DNA from: Turnera subulata
Taxonomy: Eukaryota > Streptophyta > Magnoliopsida > Malpighiales > Passifloraceae
Direction: 5' to 3'
Assembly (NCBI GenBank): GCA_028386065.3
Contig: JAKUCV010001498.1
Location: forward strand, 1-64,000
DNA length: 64,000 nt
The position numbers were made by a program, and so were the translations under genes. The notes beneath the pieces were generated by a model. The model searched no databases. It saw nothing but the letters and a program-made list of their open reading frames with translations, and was not told the origin of the DNA. Position 1 is the stretch's first letter. Each line of letters starts with the position of its first letter. Positions 45,575 through 56,341 of the stretch are shown here, piece by piece.

Positions 45575-46219
45575 GTAATGGATCATCTCTTAAGTTTAAT
45601 ATTATGTGCTATGCTTCCTTATATATTATGAGCTTGATTAGTCTCCTCTGGTTTCATTACTTTCTAACTATGGTTTTCTTTACTCTTATCTTAATTGGAC
45701 ACTTTAGATTTGAGGGGTTTTCAGGAACTAAATAATTATATAATAGGTGACCTCGACCTAAGCCTAAGCAAGAATAACACTATTTTAGCCCTTTTTTCTG
45801 CGAAATATATAAATAAAAATGCCCTCACGGGCCGGACCATGCAATCAAAGGAAACTGTGAACTGCATTTCCAAACCAAAGGTTGTAACTAAGCCCCTAAA
45901 GTAGTGTTAAGTGCATAATAGGTTAGAAATATGGCAAATTAATTCTACGGTGCAAAAAAAAAAAAGTGAAAGGCAACAATAAAATGAAGCCCACTTAAGA
46001 AAATGAGGATTTGGAACGCAAAGATACACGATAACAATTAACAACGGTTTGATATTGTTAAAAAAAAAATAACAATTAACAAGTAATTAAAAGAAGTCAT
46101 GGCAAAAAAAAGACTGTCATTCTTCCAAGATAAACCAGATTTGAGTAACATATTTCTGAATCTTCGGAAACTATGGCGTAACCATATCATGATTATTGCA
46201 TAATATTGCAGGGATTAAT

Positions 46220-46755
46220 TGTTAGGTATGTGGGCTGAATTTTTCTTTGGTCAAAGAAAATACACCCAAAGCTGCAAAAGAAGACCAGAAAAATAGTACC
46301 CAAAGCTGGAAGTTAAGCACCCAAATGTAGAATTTAAGTACCCATTTGTTGGCATGGTTGATGATCCATTCCCTATATATAGGGAATGAATTCATCTGCC
46401 AAAATACAACTCACAGAAGAAAAGGTGAGTGTGAAGTAGAAGGAATACGAAGAGAAGAGAAGAAAGAGAGAGGGAGAGAGAAGGAAAATTTAGTCCTTCT
46501 AAATTTCAGAAGTGACAAAACAATCCCTCTTATTTAGTGAGTGACAAAATAGTGAGAAAATACTTTTGGGGTATTTTTTTGGAAACCCTTTTGTGGGATA
46601 CTATTTTGGATTGAAATCTCTCTTTGTAAGATTAATATTTTTATATTAGTGGAAGTTTTGAAGATCGTAGACGTAGGCAAGATTAAGGCCGAACTTTGTT
46701 AAATTTTTTGTGTCTCCTTTTATTTTTTACGACTCTTTTGTAGTTTTCCCCAACA
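46220..46755 (+). repeat. 5' LTR of the copia derivative
   Basis: 536 bp. Contains the perfect 18-bp palindrome TTCCCTATATATAGGGAA (46369-46386), which includes the TATA box. The same palindrome is in the 3' LTR (50966-50983). A primer-binding-site-like CTGGTAGCGGAGC follows the LTR at 46757-46769. Confidence 0.92.
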
Positions 46756-46791
46756 ACTGGTAGCGGAGCACGGGTTCGATAAAGGTTCGCG

Positions 46792-47676
46792 ATGGCAGTT
46801 TCAGGCACAAAGTTTGAGGTGGAGCAGTTTGATGGCAAGAAGGAATTTAGTCTATGGCACAGCAATATTAAAGATCTATTGGTGCAGCAGGGGCTGATGA
46901 AAACGCTCTTTGGCAAGGAGAAAAAGCCAAAGGACATGAAGGATGAAGATTGGGAGGAGCTCGAGCAGCGAGCTGTCAGTACCATCAGATTGACTCTTGC
47001 ACCCGATGTCAAGTACAGTGTCATGGACGAGACAAGTCCGGTGGAGCTGATGAAGAAATTGGAAGATATCTACATGTCAAAATCACCTACAAACCGGTTG
47101 TTCATGAAGAAGGAGTTGTACCAGTTAAAGATGCAGCAAGGTACACATGTAGTAGATCATATCAATCGATTTAATAAATTGATTAAGGAGTTGGCTAGCA
47201 TTGATGTGACCTATGAAGAAGAGAATAAGGCCCTGATGTTGTTGATGTCTCTTCCATATTCATATGATAATTTGAGGAATTCATTGTGTGTTGGAAAGCA
47301 GACTCTTTCAGTTGCAGATGTGACAGCAGTACTAATGGAGCATTTCAAGTTGAACCAGTCTAGTAGCGATACAGGTGAAGATATCGCTGTAGCAGAAGTT
47401 AGTCGTGATAGGGGCCCGCCACGGTCTAACAGATTTGAAAAAAATTCTAGTTCTGGTTCGAGAGGAAGAACAGATTATAATGATAAGGAGTGCTACTATT
47501 GTCACAAGAAGGGGCATATCCAATTTTATTGTGAGCAGATGAAGAAGGATATGGAAGAACTGAAGAAAAATCACAAAAAGTGTGGCGAAACTGCGATTGC
47601 TGAAGATGACTCTGATGGTGATTTTTCTTGGTACAAAAAAGTAAAGGTGATCAGACTGATGATTCATGGATTTTAG
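46792..47676 (+). CDS. Copia gag (intact capsid and zinc knuckle)
   Basis: 294 codons from MAVSGTKFEVEQFDG. This is the gag polyprotein of a plant Ty1/copia element, which forms the virus-like particle around the RNA. The capsid region is the UBN2/retrotran_gag type: KDMKDEDWEELEQRAVSTIR, MKKLEDIYMSKSPTNRLFMK, LPYSYDNLRNSL. The zinc knuckle CYYCHKKGHIQFYC has all four ligands (C234, C237, H242, C247). The natural fusion to protease is broken: the frame shifts at about 47635-47645, so the last dozen residues are out of the ancestral frame. The start follows the primer-binding site by about 25 bp. Because pol is deleted, this gag is the only capsid-coding part left, a condition seen in non-autonomous gag-only elements. 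Confidence 0.88.
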   Translation: MAVSGTKFEVEQFDGKKEFSLWHSNIKDLLVQQGLMKTLFGKEKKPKDMKDEDWEELEQRAVSTIRLTLAPDVKYSVMDETSPVELMKKLEDIYMSKSPTNRLFMKKELYQLKMQQGTHVVDHINRFNKLIKELASIDVTYEEENKALMLLMSLPYSYDNLRNSLCVGKQTLSVADVTAVLMEHFKLNQSSSDTGEDIAVAEVSRDRGPPRSNRFEKNSSSGSRGRTDYNDKECYYCHKKGHIQFYCEQMKKDMEELKKNHKKCGETAIAEDDSDGDFSWYKKVKVIRLMIHGF

Positions 47677-48105
47677 ATTCTACCTGTTCATTTCATATTT
47701 GTGCAAATAAGGTGTGGTTTAGTAGTTACAAGCCTTGCGGTAATGGAGTGTCAGTAGTTTTGGCAGATAATCATGAATTTAAAATTCATGGTGTTGGTAG
47801 TGTGAAAATAAAGATGCATGACGGCTTTGTGAAGATATTTGGTGATGTGAGGCATGTGCCAGAGCTTGGAAGAAATTTAATTTCCCTTTGTAGATTTAAT
47901 TCGAGAGGATGTGGCATTTCTTCTCGAGGTGGAGTTTTGAAGGTTACAAAAGGCGCCTTAGTAATTATGAAGGAGGAATTGATGGAGAAGAACCTTTATA
48001 GGTTAATTAGAAGGGTAATGAAAAATAATATAGAGAATGAGGCTTGTACAGTATTAGGCAGAAAACAGAATATTGTTGCATCCAACAAGAGAAAGGTTGG
48101 CTTTG
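47643..48105 (+). pseudogene. Copia protease fragment
   Basis: DDSWILDSTCSFHIC at the start is the aspartic protease active-site region, with Thr in place of the usual Gly after Asp-Ser. GVGSVKIKMHDG and VRHVPELGRNLISL follow in family order. The frame is offset from gag and is cut by the LINE insertion at 48106. After the LINE the frame resumes briefly at 50695 but leads to no integrase. Confidence 0.82.
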
Positions 48106-50676
48106 TGAATATACTATCTCTCCCCGACCCAGCTACAGTAACATACCCAGAAAAATTTCCCGTTCAACACCGAATCTATTCCGGCGAGGGCCAACATGGC
48201 ATGAGGAGCTAGACCTTGCCCCGTGTGAAGCCTCGCATCCAGACCGATCCACCAGCTCCAACTCACGACGACCTAGTGCCGGCAACTCGATCTTGACGAG
48301 GACTGTGGACCCACGCGCCGCGCCTCTGGCGCGCGTGCCATCTTCTTCTCCGAGGCCACCGGTTGCAGCAGGGCCTGGCGCGCCTCCGGAGGGCATGGAC
48401 ACGGACGCCGGCAGCAAATCCAGCACCTTGGGTCGACGCCCTATCACCCATCAGATGGAGCAGAGTCATCCACAACCCAATCCGTCACCGGCAGCCTTAA
48501 CTGACGAGGTGAAGATGGCGGAGGTCGCAGGTGCTACTGCTCTACACACGCCTTCTCCAGCCCACGCGCGCCACTTATCCAGCTCTCACCCTGAAACACG
48601 AGCACTTTCTTCACAGCATGGTGAGTCGCGTAGTTCTGCTGCTTCAGTCTCCACAGCCACGACATCTCTACCAACAGGCAAGGCGGCTGAAGAAGGAAGA
48701 GTCAGCCACGCAGACCGAGCTCCCCTCCCCACCGACAGCCCAGTCCCCCGAAGGAGATCCAGGTCGTGCGACCGAGGAGGCAACACACCCACTGCCGCCA
48801 TCCGGAACCGACCCTCCTCTCCATCCCCGACAAGGATGCTAGTCACCCCAGCATCAGTGACAGCTCCTCCTACCACCGTGGATATGACGAATGGCGAACC
48901 AGATGTGCACATGGAGGACACCCGCCCTACATACCGAGACTCCCTCTTTGGTGGGCCTAATCCTTTGTACCAATCTGACCCTTGGGAAATCGAGGGTGAA
49001 GTGGATTACGAGGAAGGTGATTTGATCGTGTCTCACATAGATGGCGTGCCCAATCTGGAGTTATCCGATCCTTTCAAAGCTCGATTGGATAAACAATGGG
49101 AAAATGCCGTCGTTGTTAAGCTATATGGGCGCACCATCGGTTACAAGGCCCTCCACACCCAACTGCAAGCCCTATGGAAGCCAACCGGGGCAATAAAAAT
49201 TTTAGACCTGGAGAACAACTTTTACTTGGTGAGGTTCTGGGCATCACAAGACTACATTCATGCCTTGACCGATGGCCCCTGGATGATCTACGGGAATGTG
49301 CTGAGTGTGCAACCATGGTCTTCCAATTTCCGAGCTTCCACAGGAAAGATCGACTCGATCGTGACATGGGTACAGTTCCCAGACTTCCCCACGAACCGGT
49401 ACCACTCCAGAATTCTTAGACAACTTGGAAACATGGTGGGCCGAACGATCAAGCTCGACGGTAACTCTTCTAACCCAAGTCGAGCTAAATATGCTAAAGT
49501 TGCTGTATGTCTTGATTTGACCAAACCCCTACGAGGTACAGTGCACCTAGAAGGCGAACCCATAAAGGTTGCCTATGAAGGGCTGCATAACATATGCTAT
49601 ATTTGTGGTCATTTAAATCATACTATTTTAGCTTGTCCGGAAGCTCCACAGGTTCAGAAAGGCGAGCCAATGCCCCCAACTGCACCCACATTGACTGCAG
49701 AAATGTCGGTTACCGCGGCAACTAATGGGAGGGGTGAATGGATGAATGTCCCCCGGAGGACTAACCGTTTCCCTCGACGCCAGCTCACCGGCCCTTCGGC
49801 CCCCCCTATAATCCCCCATACCAGAAATGCAACTAATAGGTTTCATATGTTGGAGAGTGCTCGCTCGGAGGAGCCACCGGCTGTGCCAACCCCCGGCACA
49901 ACCATTCCTACCCCGATGGCGCAATCACATCCCATTGCTCCCCCAGTGCCAACCCTTGCTACTGCCCCATCTCCACCCCCACCAACCGTCAGCGAGCCCC
50001 AAGACCAGCCTATTCCTACCCCTGACCTACCTACACTTCAAGATTTTATAGGAGAAGGGTCTCTCAAAAGGTCCAAAAGTAAGCTGGCTACCCGACTCGC
50101 CAAACAGACCACCAAAAAATCCCAACCTCTGAAACTCTCAAAGCTCATCTCCAAAGATACACCTAAGCGTCAAACCCTCCAAGATGTTTCTAATGTCAGC
50201 ACCTTCCCGCCCAACATAGATGTTGTCCAATCTTCCACCGGACCTGCCAACTCCCCAATTCCTCCCAATGCCAATTACCCTGTTGTTTCCAACAATTTTA
50301 TCCACTCAGCCCCTCCTCGAACCCGTAAACACCAAAATCATACGGCGGTGGTTCTTACAGAAGACGACCATCGTATGGTCTTCTCTCCAGGTGCTTCTAG
50401 CTCGAGTGCAGCAGGGGATCAACCGCCGGATACTTTCCATCCTCGCTGACCACACTACCTTGGTCCTTGTTTCATCAGTCATTATAATGTGATGTTCTGT
50501 CTGTTGGATGCTTTTCTGTCCCGTACATCGGGATGTTGATATATTCTCATGTTGGTTCTGTATTGCTATCAGCACGTCTCTTGTATAAGATAGGAGTCGA
50601 TTTGAGCTACCGACTTCTAACCATGTACCTAGCTCACGTATATTTTTAATATACTTCCCGGTTTCGACCAAAAAAA
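48106..50676 (+). mobile_element. LINE carrying ORF1 only (HAL1-like)
   Basis: Bracketed by a perfect 18-bp target duplication AGAGAAAGGTTGGCTTTG (48088-48105, 50677-50694). It ends in a short poly-A run after CCCGGTTTCGACC. It has a leader, a complete long ORF1 and about 220 bp of 3' untranslated sequence. Endonuclease, reverse transcriptase and RNase H are absent. The complete 5' side plus the 3' tail indicate retrotransposition of an internally deleted RNA, not 5' truncation. Confidence 0.88.
48395..50449 (+). CDS. LINE ORF1 protein (DUF4283 plus CCHC zinc knuckle)
   Basis: The RNA-binding ORF1 of a plant L1-type LINE, intact over 684 codons. The open frame extends upstream to the copia sequence, but the first in-frame Met inside the LINE is at 48395 (MDTDAGSKSS), chosen here. 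The proline- and serine-rich N-terminal third is of low complexity. The DUF4283 core follows: YGRTIGYKALHTQLQALW, a FYLVRFWASQDY strand and GPWMIYGNVLSVQPW. Next come WVQFPDFPTNRYH and a zinc knuckle CYICGHLNHTILAC with C-x2-C-x4-H-x4-C spacing (about 49600-49640). The C-terminal third is again proline-rich with basic patches (KRSKSKLATRLAKQTTKK). No stop or frameshift is seen, unlike the other LINEs in the window, so the insertion is young or the ORF was recently functional. There is no ORF2 downstream. Confidence 0.85.
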   Translation: MDTDAGSKSSTLGRRPITHQMEQSHPQPNPSPAALTDEVKMAEVAGATALHTPSPAHARHLSSSHPETRALSSQHGESRSSAASVSTATTSLPTGKAAEEGRVSHADRAPLPTDSPVPRRRSRSCDRGGNTPTAAIRNRPSSPSPTRMLVTPASVTAPPTTVDMTNGEPDVHMEDTRPTYRDSLFGGPNPLYQSDPWEIEGEVDYEEGDLIVSHIDGVPNLELSDPFKARLDKQWENAVVVKLYGRTIGYKALHTQLQALWKPTGAIKILDLENNFYLVRFWASQDYIHALTDGPWMIYGNVLSVQPWSSNFRASTGKIDSIVTWVQFPDFPTNRYHSRILRQLGNMVGRTIKLDGNSSNPSRAKYAKVAVCLDLTKPLRGTVHLEGEPIKVAYEGLHNICYICGHLNHTILACPEAPQVQKGEPMPPTAPTLTAEMSVTAATNGRGEWMNVPRRTNRFPRRQLTGPSAPPIIPHTRNATNRFHMLESARSEEPPAVPTPGTTIPTPMAQSHPIAPPVPTLATAPSPPPPTVSEPQDQPIPTPDLPTLQDFIGEGSLKRSKSKLATRLAKQTTKKSQPLKLSKLISKDTPKRQTLQDVSNVSTFPPNIDVVQSSTGPANSPIPPNANYPVVSNNFIHSAPPRTRKHQNHTAVVLTEDDHRMVFSPGASSSSAAGDQPPDTFHPR

Positions 50677-50815
50677 AGAGAAAGGTTGGCTTTGCAATGA
50701 TGACTAGTAGCAGTGAAGGTAGCCATACACTAGCATGCAGAACACTGAAGCAGATATGGGTCAAGAAGACAAAAATATGAAGAATACTAAGCAAAATTCA
50801 GCCCAAAGTGGAGAT

Positions 50816-51369
50816 TGTTAGGTATGTGGGCTGAATTTTTCTTTGGTCAAAGAAAACACACCCAAAGCTGCAAAAGAAGACCAGAAAAAACAGTACCCAA
50901 AGTTGGAAGTTAAGCACCCAAATGTGGAATTTAAGTACCCATTTGTTGACATGGTTGATGATCCATTCCCTATATATAGGGAATGAATTCATCTGCCAAA
51001 ACACAACTCACAGAAGAAAAGGTGAGTGTGAGGTAGAAGAAATACGCAGAGAAGAGAAGAAAGTGAGAGGAAAAGAGAGAGGGAGAGAGATAAGGAAAAT
51101 TTAGTCCTTCTATTTTTAAGAAGAAGAAGTTTAGTCCTTCTAAATTTCAAAAGTGACAAAACAGTCCCTCTTATTTAGTGAGTGACAAAATAGTGAGAAA
51201 ATACTTTTGGGGCATTTTTTTTGGGAAACACTTTTGTAGGATACTATTTTGGATTGAAATCTCTCTTTGTAAGACTAATATTTTTATATTAGTGGAAGTT
51301 TTGAAGATCATGGACGTAGGCAAGATTAAGGCCGAACCACGTTAAATTCTTTGTATCCCTTTTATTTTT
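50816..51369 (+). repeat. 3' LTR of the copia derivative, first part
   Basis: Closely matches 46220-46730, with an extra segment of about 30 bp (a TTTAGTCCTTC duplication near 51104-51140). The remaining 30 bp of the LTR are at 53303-53332, after the MULE. Confidence 0.9.
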
Positions 51370-53291
51370 GGTAAAAAAGTTTTTTATGTCCTTCCACTTA
51401 ATCGAGTTCGCGTTTGTCGTCCCTCCTCGTTTATTTTCACTTATATTGTCCCTTAACTTACATTTTACCGGGACATATTGTCCTTTTTACAAGTTATAGC
51501 CAGTGAATTGCAGTGGTGTTGACACTTGTGTAGTGGGGCCCATGAGATGCCCATTTTTAAAATTTTTTTCATTTTTTTCCTAAAATACTTTCTAAAATAT
51601 TTTTTTAATTAAAATAAATCGATTATATAATAATACCAAAAAATAAATCGCTAAAAAGAACATGTCAGTGCTATTTTCTTGTCTTTTTTTTAAAAAAAAT
51701 ATTCTACCTATTTTTTAATCATTTTTTCCTTTTTCTCAAAATCCTTGAAATAAATAAATCCTTTTTTATTATTTGTTTGCAAAAGAGAGTTAAAAGACTG
51801 TGGGACCTGTTCACACTAAAGAAAAAGCCCGGGTAGGTAACATATTAAAACGACATCGTTGTTTTTTTAGTTATGTATCTAGCCCTAAGGTTTAATCATC
51901 TCTTCAAGACAATCAACATGGAGCAGCCATCGCCGTCGCCTTTTTTGCTTGGGCGGCGCTGCAAGAAGTCGCTCCGTCCTGAAGCAGACGCAAACCACCA
52001 CAAAGGCCGTATAGCCTCCACTCAACCGGTCGTGTGCTCGAGGAAACTAACAATGACGAAAGTCGTCGCCTCCACTCAACCCACCACCAAGGCTGCTGTT
52101 GCCAATCAACCGGTCGCCTCCTCAAGGGCAGAAGCCGTAGAAGGCAGAGGACGTCAACATAACGGTGGCATTCAAGGTCGAAGCTATACTCAGTATGACT
52201 GAGCAAAACCATAACTATGGATTGGTAAAAGCTTGACAGATTGAGTTTTGTGGGTATTTACAGGTCTTGGATTGGTTTTGCTGTTTCAGTGTTGGTTGTG
52301 CTTGTGGCGGTGATTGACAGTAAAATTGTGTAGATTGTTGGCGGCGAATTGGTTGTTGACGGGGGCGGTGCGGTGGGTTTGAGTCGGCAATAAGATTTGG
52401 TGGTTGATGCTCTCTATAATCACGGTGGCAGTGGCGAACAGCATCACAAGAAGATTGAGGCGACAACCAACACAAACTCGACTCCGAAGGTGGCAGTGGC
52501 GGTTGTGGAGGATTGAGGCGCGGCTGTAGTTAAACAATCGAGCACCTATAACAACCCAGAACATCAAATTAACCAAGCAAAAGAACTTAAAACAAAAAAG
52601 GGGGCAACATATCAATACTTGTGCAGCTGTGCTCGCGTTTTGTTTTCCTTCACAATCGGTTCACCGGAGAAGTGCATCCACTGCCACAACTCATGCACAG
52701 GATGCACCGGCGTTTGAATCCAAGAAATACACAACGTCGAATCGCGCCATGGCAGCCTAACCATTGCCTCGCCGTGGGTCTCCTAGCCGGATTCTCTGAA
52801 AGCCATGACCCTGACTGCCTCGACATGAAAGAGAACAGATGAATCATGGCCAAATCGGACGGAAGAAGCAATGAGGGAGCCGTCCTCCCCCTGCCCTCCC
52901 GTTGGTACTCGTCACCCACTAAAGACGCTGGGGCGGTGGCTAGAATTGGGCTCGGCAATCTCGTGAGAGGGAGAGAGAGGATGAGAGAAAGTGAGAGAGG
53001 AGATAGATGAGGAAGATAGATCATAGAGAGGGGAAAGAAAAATAAAGAAAAAAGAAAAAGAGAAAAGAAATAAAACAATTAATTAGGAAAAAATAAAAAG
53101 GATAAAAAATGTGAGTGCCATGGCCCCACGGGACACGTGTCAACCCTACCGTTATCAACCGGCTGTAGGGTGTAAAATGGACAGAGTGGCCCGGTAAATC
53201 GTAAGTTCAGAGACATAGTAAGTGAAATTAAACGAAGAGGGACAACATATGCAAAATCAACAAAGACTAAAGACAAAAAAAACTATTTACT
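51370..53291. mobile_element. Mutator-like element inside the copia 3' LTR
   Basis: An 11-bp target duplication CTTTTATTTTT flanks it (51359-51369, 53292-53302). The ends are inverted repeats of about 110 bp sharing GTTTATTTTCACTTA-like, TTGTCCCT and ACATTTTACCGGG / CCCGGTAAATCGT blocks. The core holds gene-like GC-rich sequence: a 109-codon ORF at 51873-52202 and a reverse-strand 142-codon ORF at 52650-53078, neither of which I recognise. No transposase is present. It could be a Pack-MULE. Confidence 0.82.
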
Positions 53292-54025
53292 CTTTTATTT
53301 TTCCACGAATCTTTTGCAGTTTTTCCCTAACATTAATGCCAATTTTCATTCAGCTATTGCTCCATATTTTGGGATAGCGATAATAGATACAAGACAAACA
53401 GTTTACCAAATCCTTAAGCCCGCTGGTCTCGTATTTCGAGTGCCTATTATCTTGCAAGCTATATATGCTTCATTTGTCTTTTTAAAACAAGAAGGCAAGT
53501 CCCTACTTTAGATTAGAAATTCGTAACACAGGTTTGGGGTTGGGGAGAAGATCTCTCCAATACATCATCAAATAGCAAGGAAGTGACTTGAACAGGGATT
53601 CATGAAACAAAGTGAGCTGGCAAGATAATGTAACTAAATTAGCCGGATAAAATATTTTATGATTATTAACAGAGAAACTATATAAAGGATATGTTAACAA
53701 AGAGTAATTAGATGAAAACAATAAATTAAAAGGGAAAAAATAATGGCGACTTATTAGTATTCTGACACTAAGTAAGTTATGCATGATTTAGCATAAAAAC
53801 AAAGTAAGGTATTTTTTTGGATGATTCATGTAGAATTTTTTTGGCCTAGGTATACTATGTTGGTGCAATTTTTAATACTTCAGGCCACACGTTTAAAATT
53901 TCTACCATCCCCATTCTTTGACGAGATACATGGTAGCACCCATGTGGGGATTTTGTTTAAAGCCAGCATCAAAACATCGAAAGAAACTCAAAAGAAAATT
54001 TATGAGATCGGACTATTTTGAATTA

Positions 54026-54264
54026 CTCCCTCTGTTCCTTAAATTAAACGTTTAAGAGTTTTCATTTTATTTCAAGATGTAAGGCATAGTTAGATTTTCA
54101 AGAGGCATTTTCATATTTACCCTTTATTTGTTATATCCATCCCACATTTATTAAATTTAATTTAAGTTGATCATTTAAGTAATAAAAATTAATAAAATTA
54201 AGTATGAGTTTCTTAAAAGGTGTGCAAATAGCTTAAAAGTCTGATATAATGGAACAGAGGAAAG
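54026..54264. mobile_element. Stowaway-type MITE in copy B
   Basis: Starts CTCCCTCTGTTCC and ends GGAACAGAGGAAAG, flanked by TA. 239 bp. Copy A has no element at the corresponding point (about 5771). Confidence 0.88.
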
Positions 54265-55190
54265 TAATAAATAGTTATTTGATTTAGGAGGTTGAATCTT
54301 CATATTTTTTAGTAATATTTTTGCACTTGTAAGTTGTAAGGACCACTTATTCTCTTGGTACACGTAGAATCACATTAGTCTAGTGAAGGTTTTTTTTTTT
54401 TTTTTGATGATATCCGGTTATAATTAAAAACTAGCTCTCTTACCGTGGATTCCACAAGATTATTGTCCTACACAAATGAAAAAAACAATTAAAATAGATT
54501 GGAGAAATTAAAAAAATATAAAAATAAATAGGATGTTTAACTAAGGGTGACAAAATAATTTTAATACTATACCAACATTGGTAAGTATGCAAATAAAAAC
54601 AAAACAAAAGAAGAATAAGAGAGAATGAGTGAATGATAGAGAAACTATATCACACATAGACTGTATCTAGACCTTGTGTATACAAATAGAAACAAAATAA
54701 AGAAGAAGTAAAAGAGAATAAATGAATAGAGAAACTGTATCACAGACAGAGACTATTATTTCACATACACAGGTAGAGTCCTATATTTAAACAGAGATGA
54801 TGGAGAATAAATTTGTGAAGAGATAAACGATAAAAAAATGATAAAAGGTTATTTTTGAATAACAGTATTATCTTTATCAGTTGTAAAGTTTATCAATCTA
54901 AAACTAATATAATTCTTATCAGATATATATATTCAATATATATATAATATTGAATGACTTTTTTTTTTATAAGAGTTTAATTCTTATTAGATATAATTCA
55001 TAAACTTTTCTGATGAGAGTTTAATTCTTATCAGGATTTTTTTAATATTAATTTTTTTGGATAATTATATTTGTCATCATGGTCATATGTCAAAATTTAA
55101 TTGATTAAAACTACACTTAAAATCATCCACATAACAATACATGAAGAATTCTAAAATCCTATATGTCAAAACCTGGTGAGGATACCCGCT

Positions 55191-56341
55191 ACTAGACATC
55201 CTACGTTGGGTTTGAGAAGTTTGGTTATTTAATTTATTAGGGCCCTGTCACAAGTCAGATGTTGGCTGTGCCTGGAAGCCAGGTTAGCTAACTCCAGGGT
55301 ACTCCCCGTCAAATCCAAAAATATCACAAATAACCGGGCCCCGTAGTTCCCGGCGGAAGTCCCGCAGTCCTTCCTATCTCATCACAAATCACAAAGTAAC
55401 TACCATCCGGCCGTACCAACATCCAACTGTGACATTTAGTATTCCTTTATTTATTTATTTTTCTCTCCGTCTTTCACATTCCGGTCAACATCACGTGATC
55501 AGCTTTGGTTGTACCAGGTTATCAATTAATTCCGGATGCTAGGTCAAAGAGCAAACCAAACCATACCAAACCGGGACCACGTCCCAAAATATAAAACCAT
55601 ACCGGGTTCAACAACCCAAGAACCACCATACCGGGACCACGTCCCAAAAATATCATACCGGGTATAACAACCCAACCAAACCGGGATAAACATCCCCCAA
55701 CCAAGTAACCGACCATAGCATCCCAAAATTAATTTCCAAACCATCGGGTCGTACCTCAACTTACGTGATGCTTAAGGACTGATATCATTCTATTCTAGTA
55801 TACCACCATAATCACAGATCCCGAGCAGGCAACCGACCTCACAGCTCATCTGGAAAATATATCTCAACACGACTTGAATCTCAACCATAAAGCTTAGATC
55901 ACAGCTATCAGACTCACAACCTCTGATAGCAGTCTAATATCAACAACAAACCGTGAATCATTAGGATTTCACCAAAATCAGTCACAAGAATCTCCATCAA
56001 CAAAAATCACAAAATTCACACGAAATCATTGAGTTCAATCACATGATCCAAACCATTAGTAATAATCATAGGAGTCATAACCACACAGCAGCTCAACCAA
56101 GGAATTTTGCATCAGAACAACCACAATAGGATTCACAACAGAGATCACAACATAATTCAATAAATCAGAATCAAAGCAATCATCACAACATGAATCTCAA
56201 CAGAGTCCAATAAATCATACCAAGACAAGTAACCGCAATACGATCACAATATCAAATAATTCAAACAACAGCTTGAGCATCACAAGCGGCATACCGCAGT
56301 TTATATCCTCACCTGGTATATCTTTGAACCAGCAAATAATC
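55191..56341 (-). repeat. Diverged Ty3/gypsy LTR fragment
   Basis: From about 55310 it follows the plan of L3/L4 in minus orientation: CCGGGCCCCGTAG, ACCAGGTTATCAA, a hairpin array at 55570-55700, AAACCATCGGGTCGTACC, and TCCTCACCTGG at 56307, the equivalent of CCTCACCTTAG. Sequence identity is low apart from these blocks. 55191-55310 is unassigned. Confidence 0.55.
55570..55697 (-). repeat. Short-hairpin array in the diverged LTR
   Basis: GGGACCACGTCCC (twice), GGGTTCAACAACCC, GGGTATAACAACCC and GGGATAAACATCCC. The stem pairs GGGA/TCCC, GGGT/ACCC and GGGAT/ATCCC all occur. Confidence 0.72.

Larger units (their letters stand above)
46220..53332 (+). mobile_element. Ty1/copia deletion derivative with nested LINE and MULE
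   Basis: LTRs start TGTTAGG and end CCCAACA or CCTAACA. A perfect 5-bp target duplication TTAAT flanks the element (46215-46219, 53333-53337), and copies A and C show the uninterrupted GATTAATGCC. The 5' LTR is 46220-46755. The 3' LTR is 50816-51369 plus 53303-53332, split by a MULE. The internal region holds gag and the beginning of protease, then a LINE. After the LINE it passes within 120 bp to the polypurine tract (CAAAGTGGAGAT). Integrase, reverse transcriptase and RNase H are missing, so the element is non-autonomous. Confidence 0.93.
45858..55190. repeat. Segmental duplication, copy B
   Basis: Matches copy A from TGAACTGCATTTC onward and continues, around the insertions at 46220-53332 and 54026-54264, to about 55190. 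It provides the empty site for the CACTA end, the LINE at 4187, and the small retroposons at 5255 and 5531. It contains no gene of its own. Confidence 0.82.

Noticed and set aside
48133..49924. Several reverse or shifted ORFs of 80-111 codons over the LINE ORF1
   Set aside because: Shadows of the intact ORF1 reading frame.
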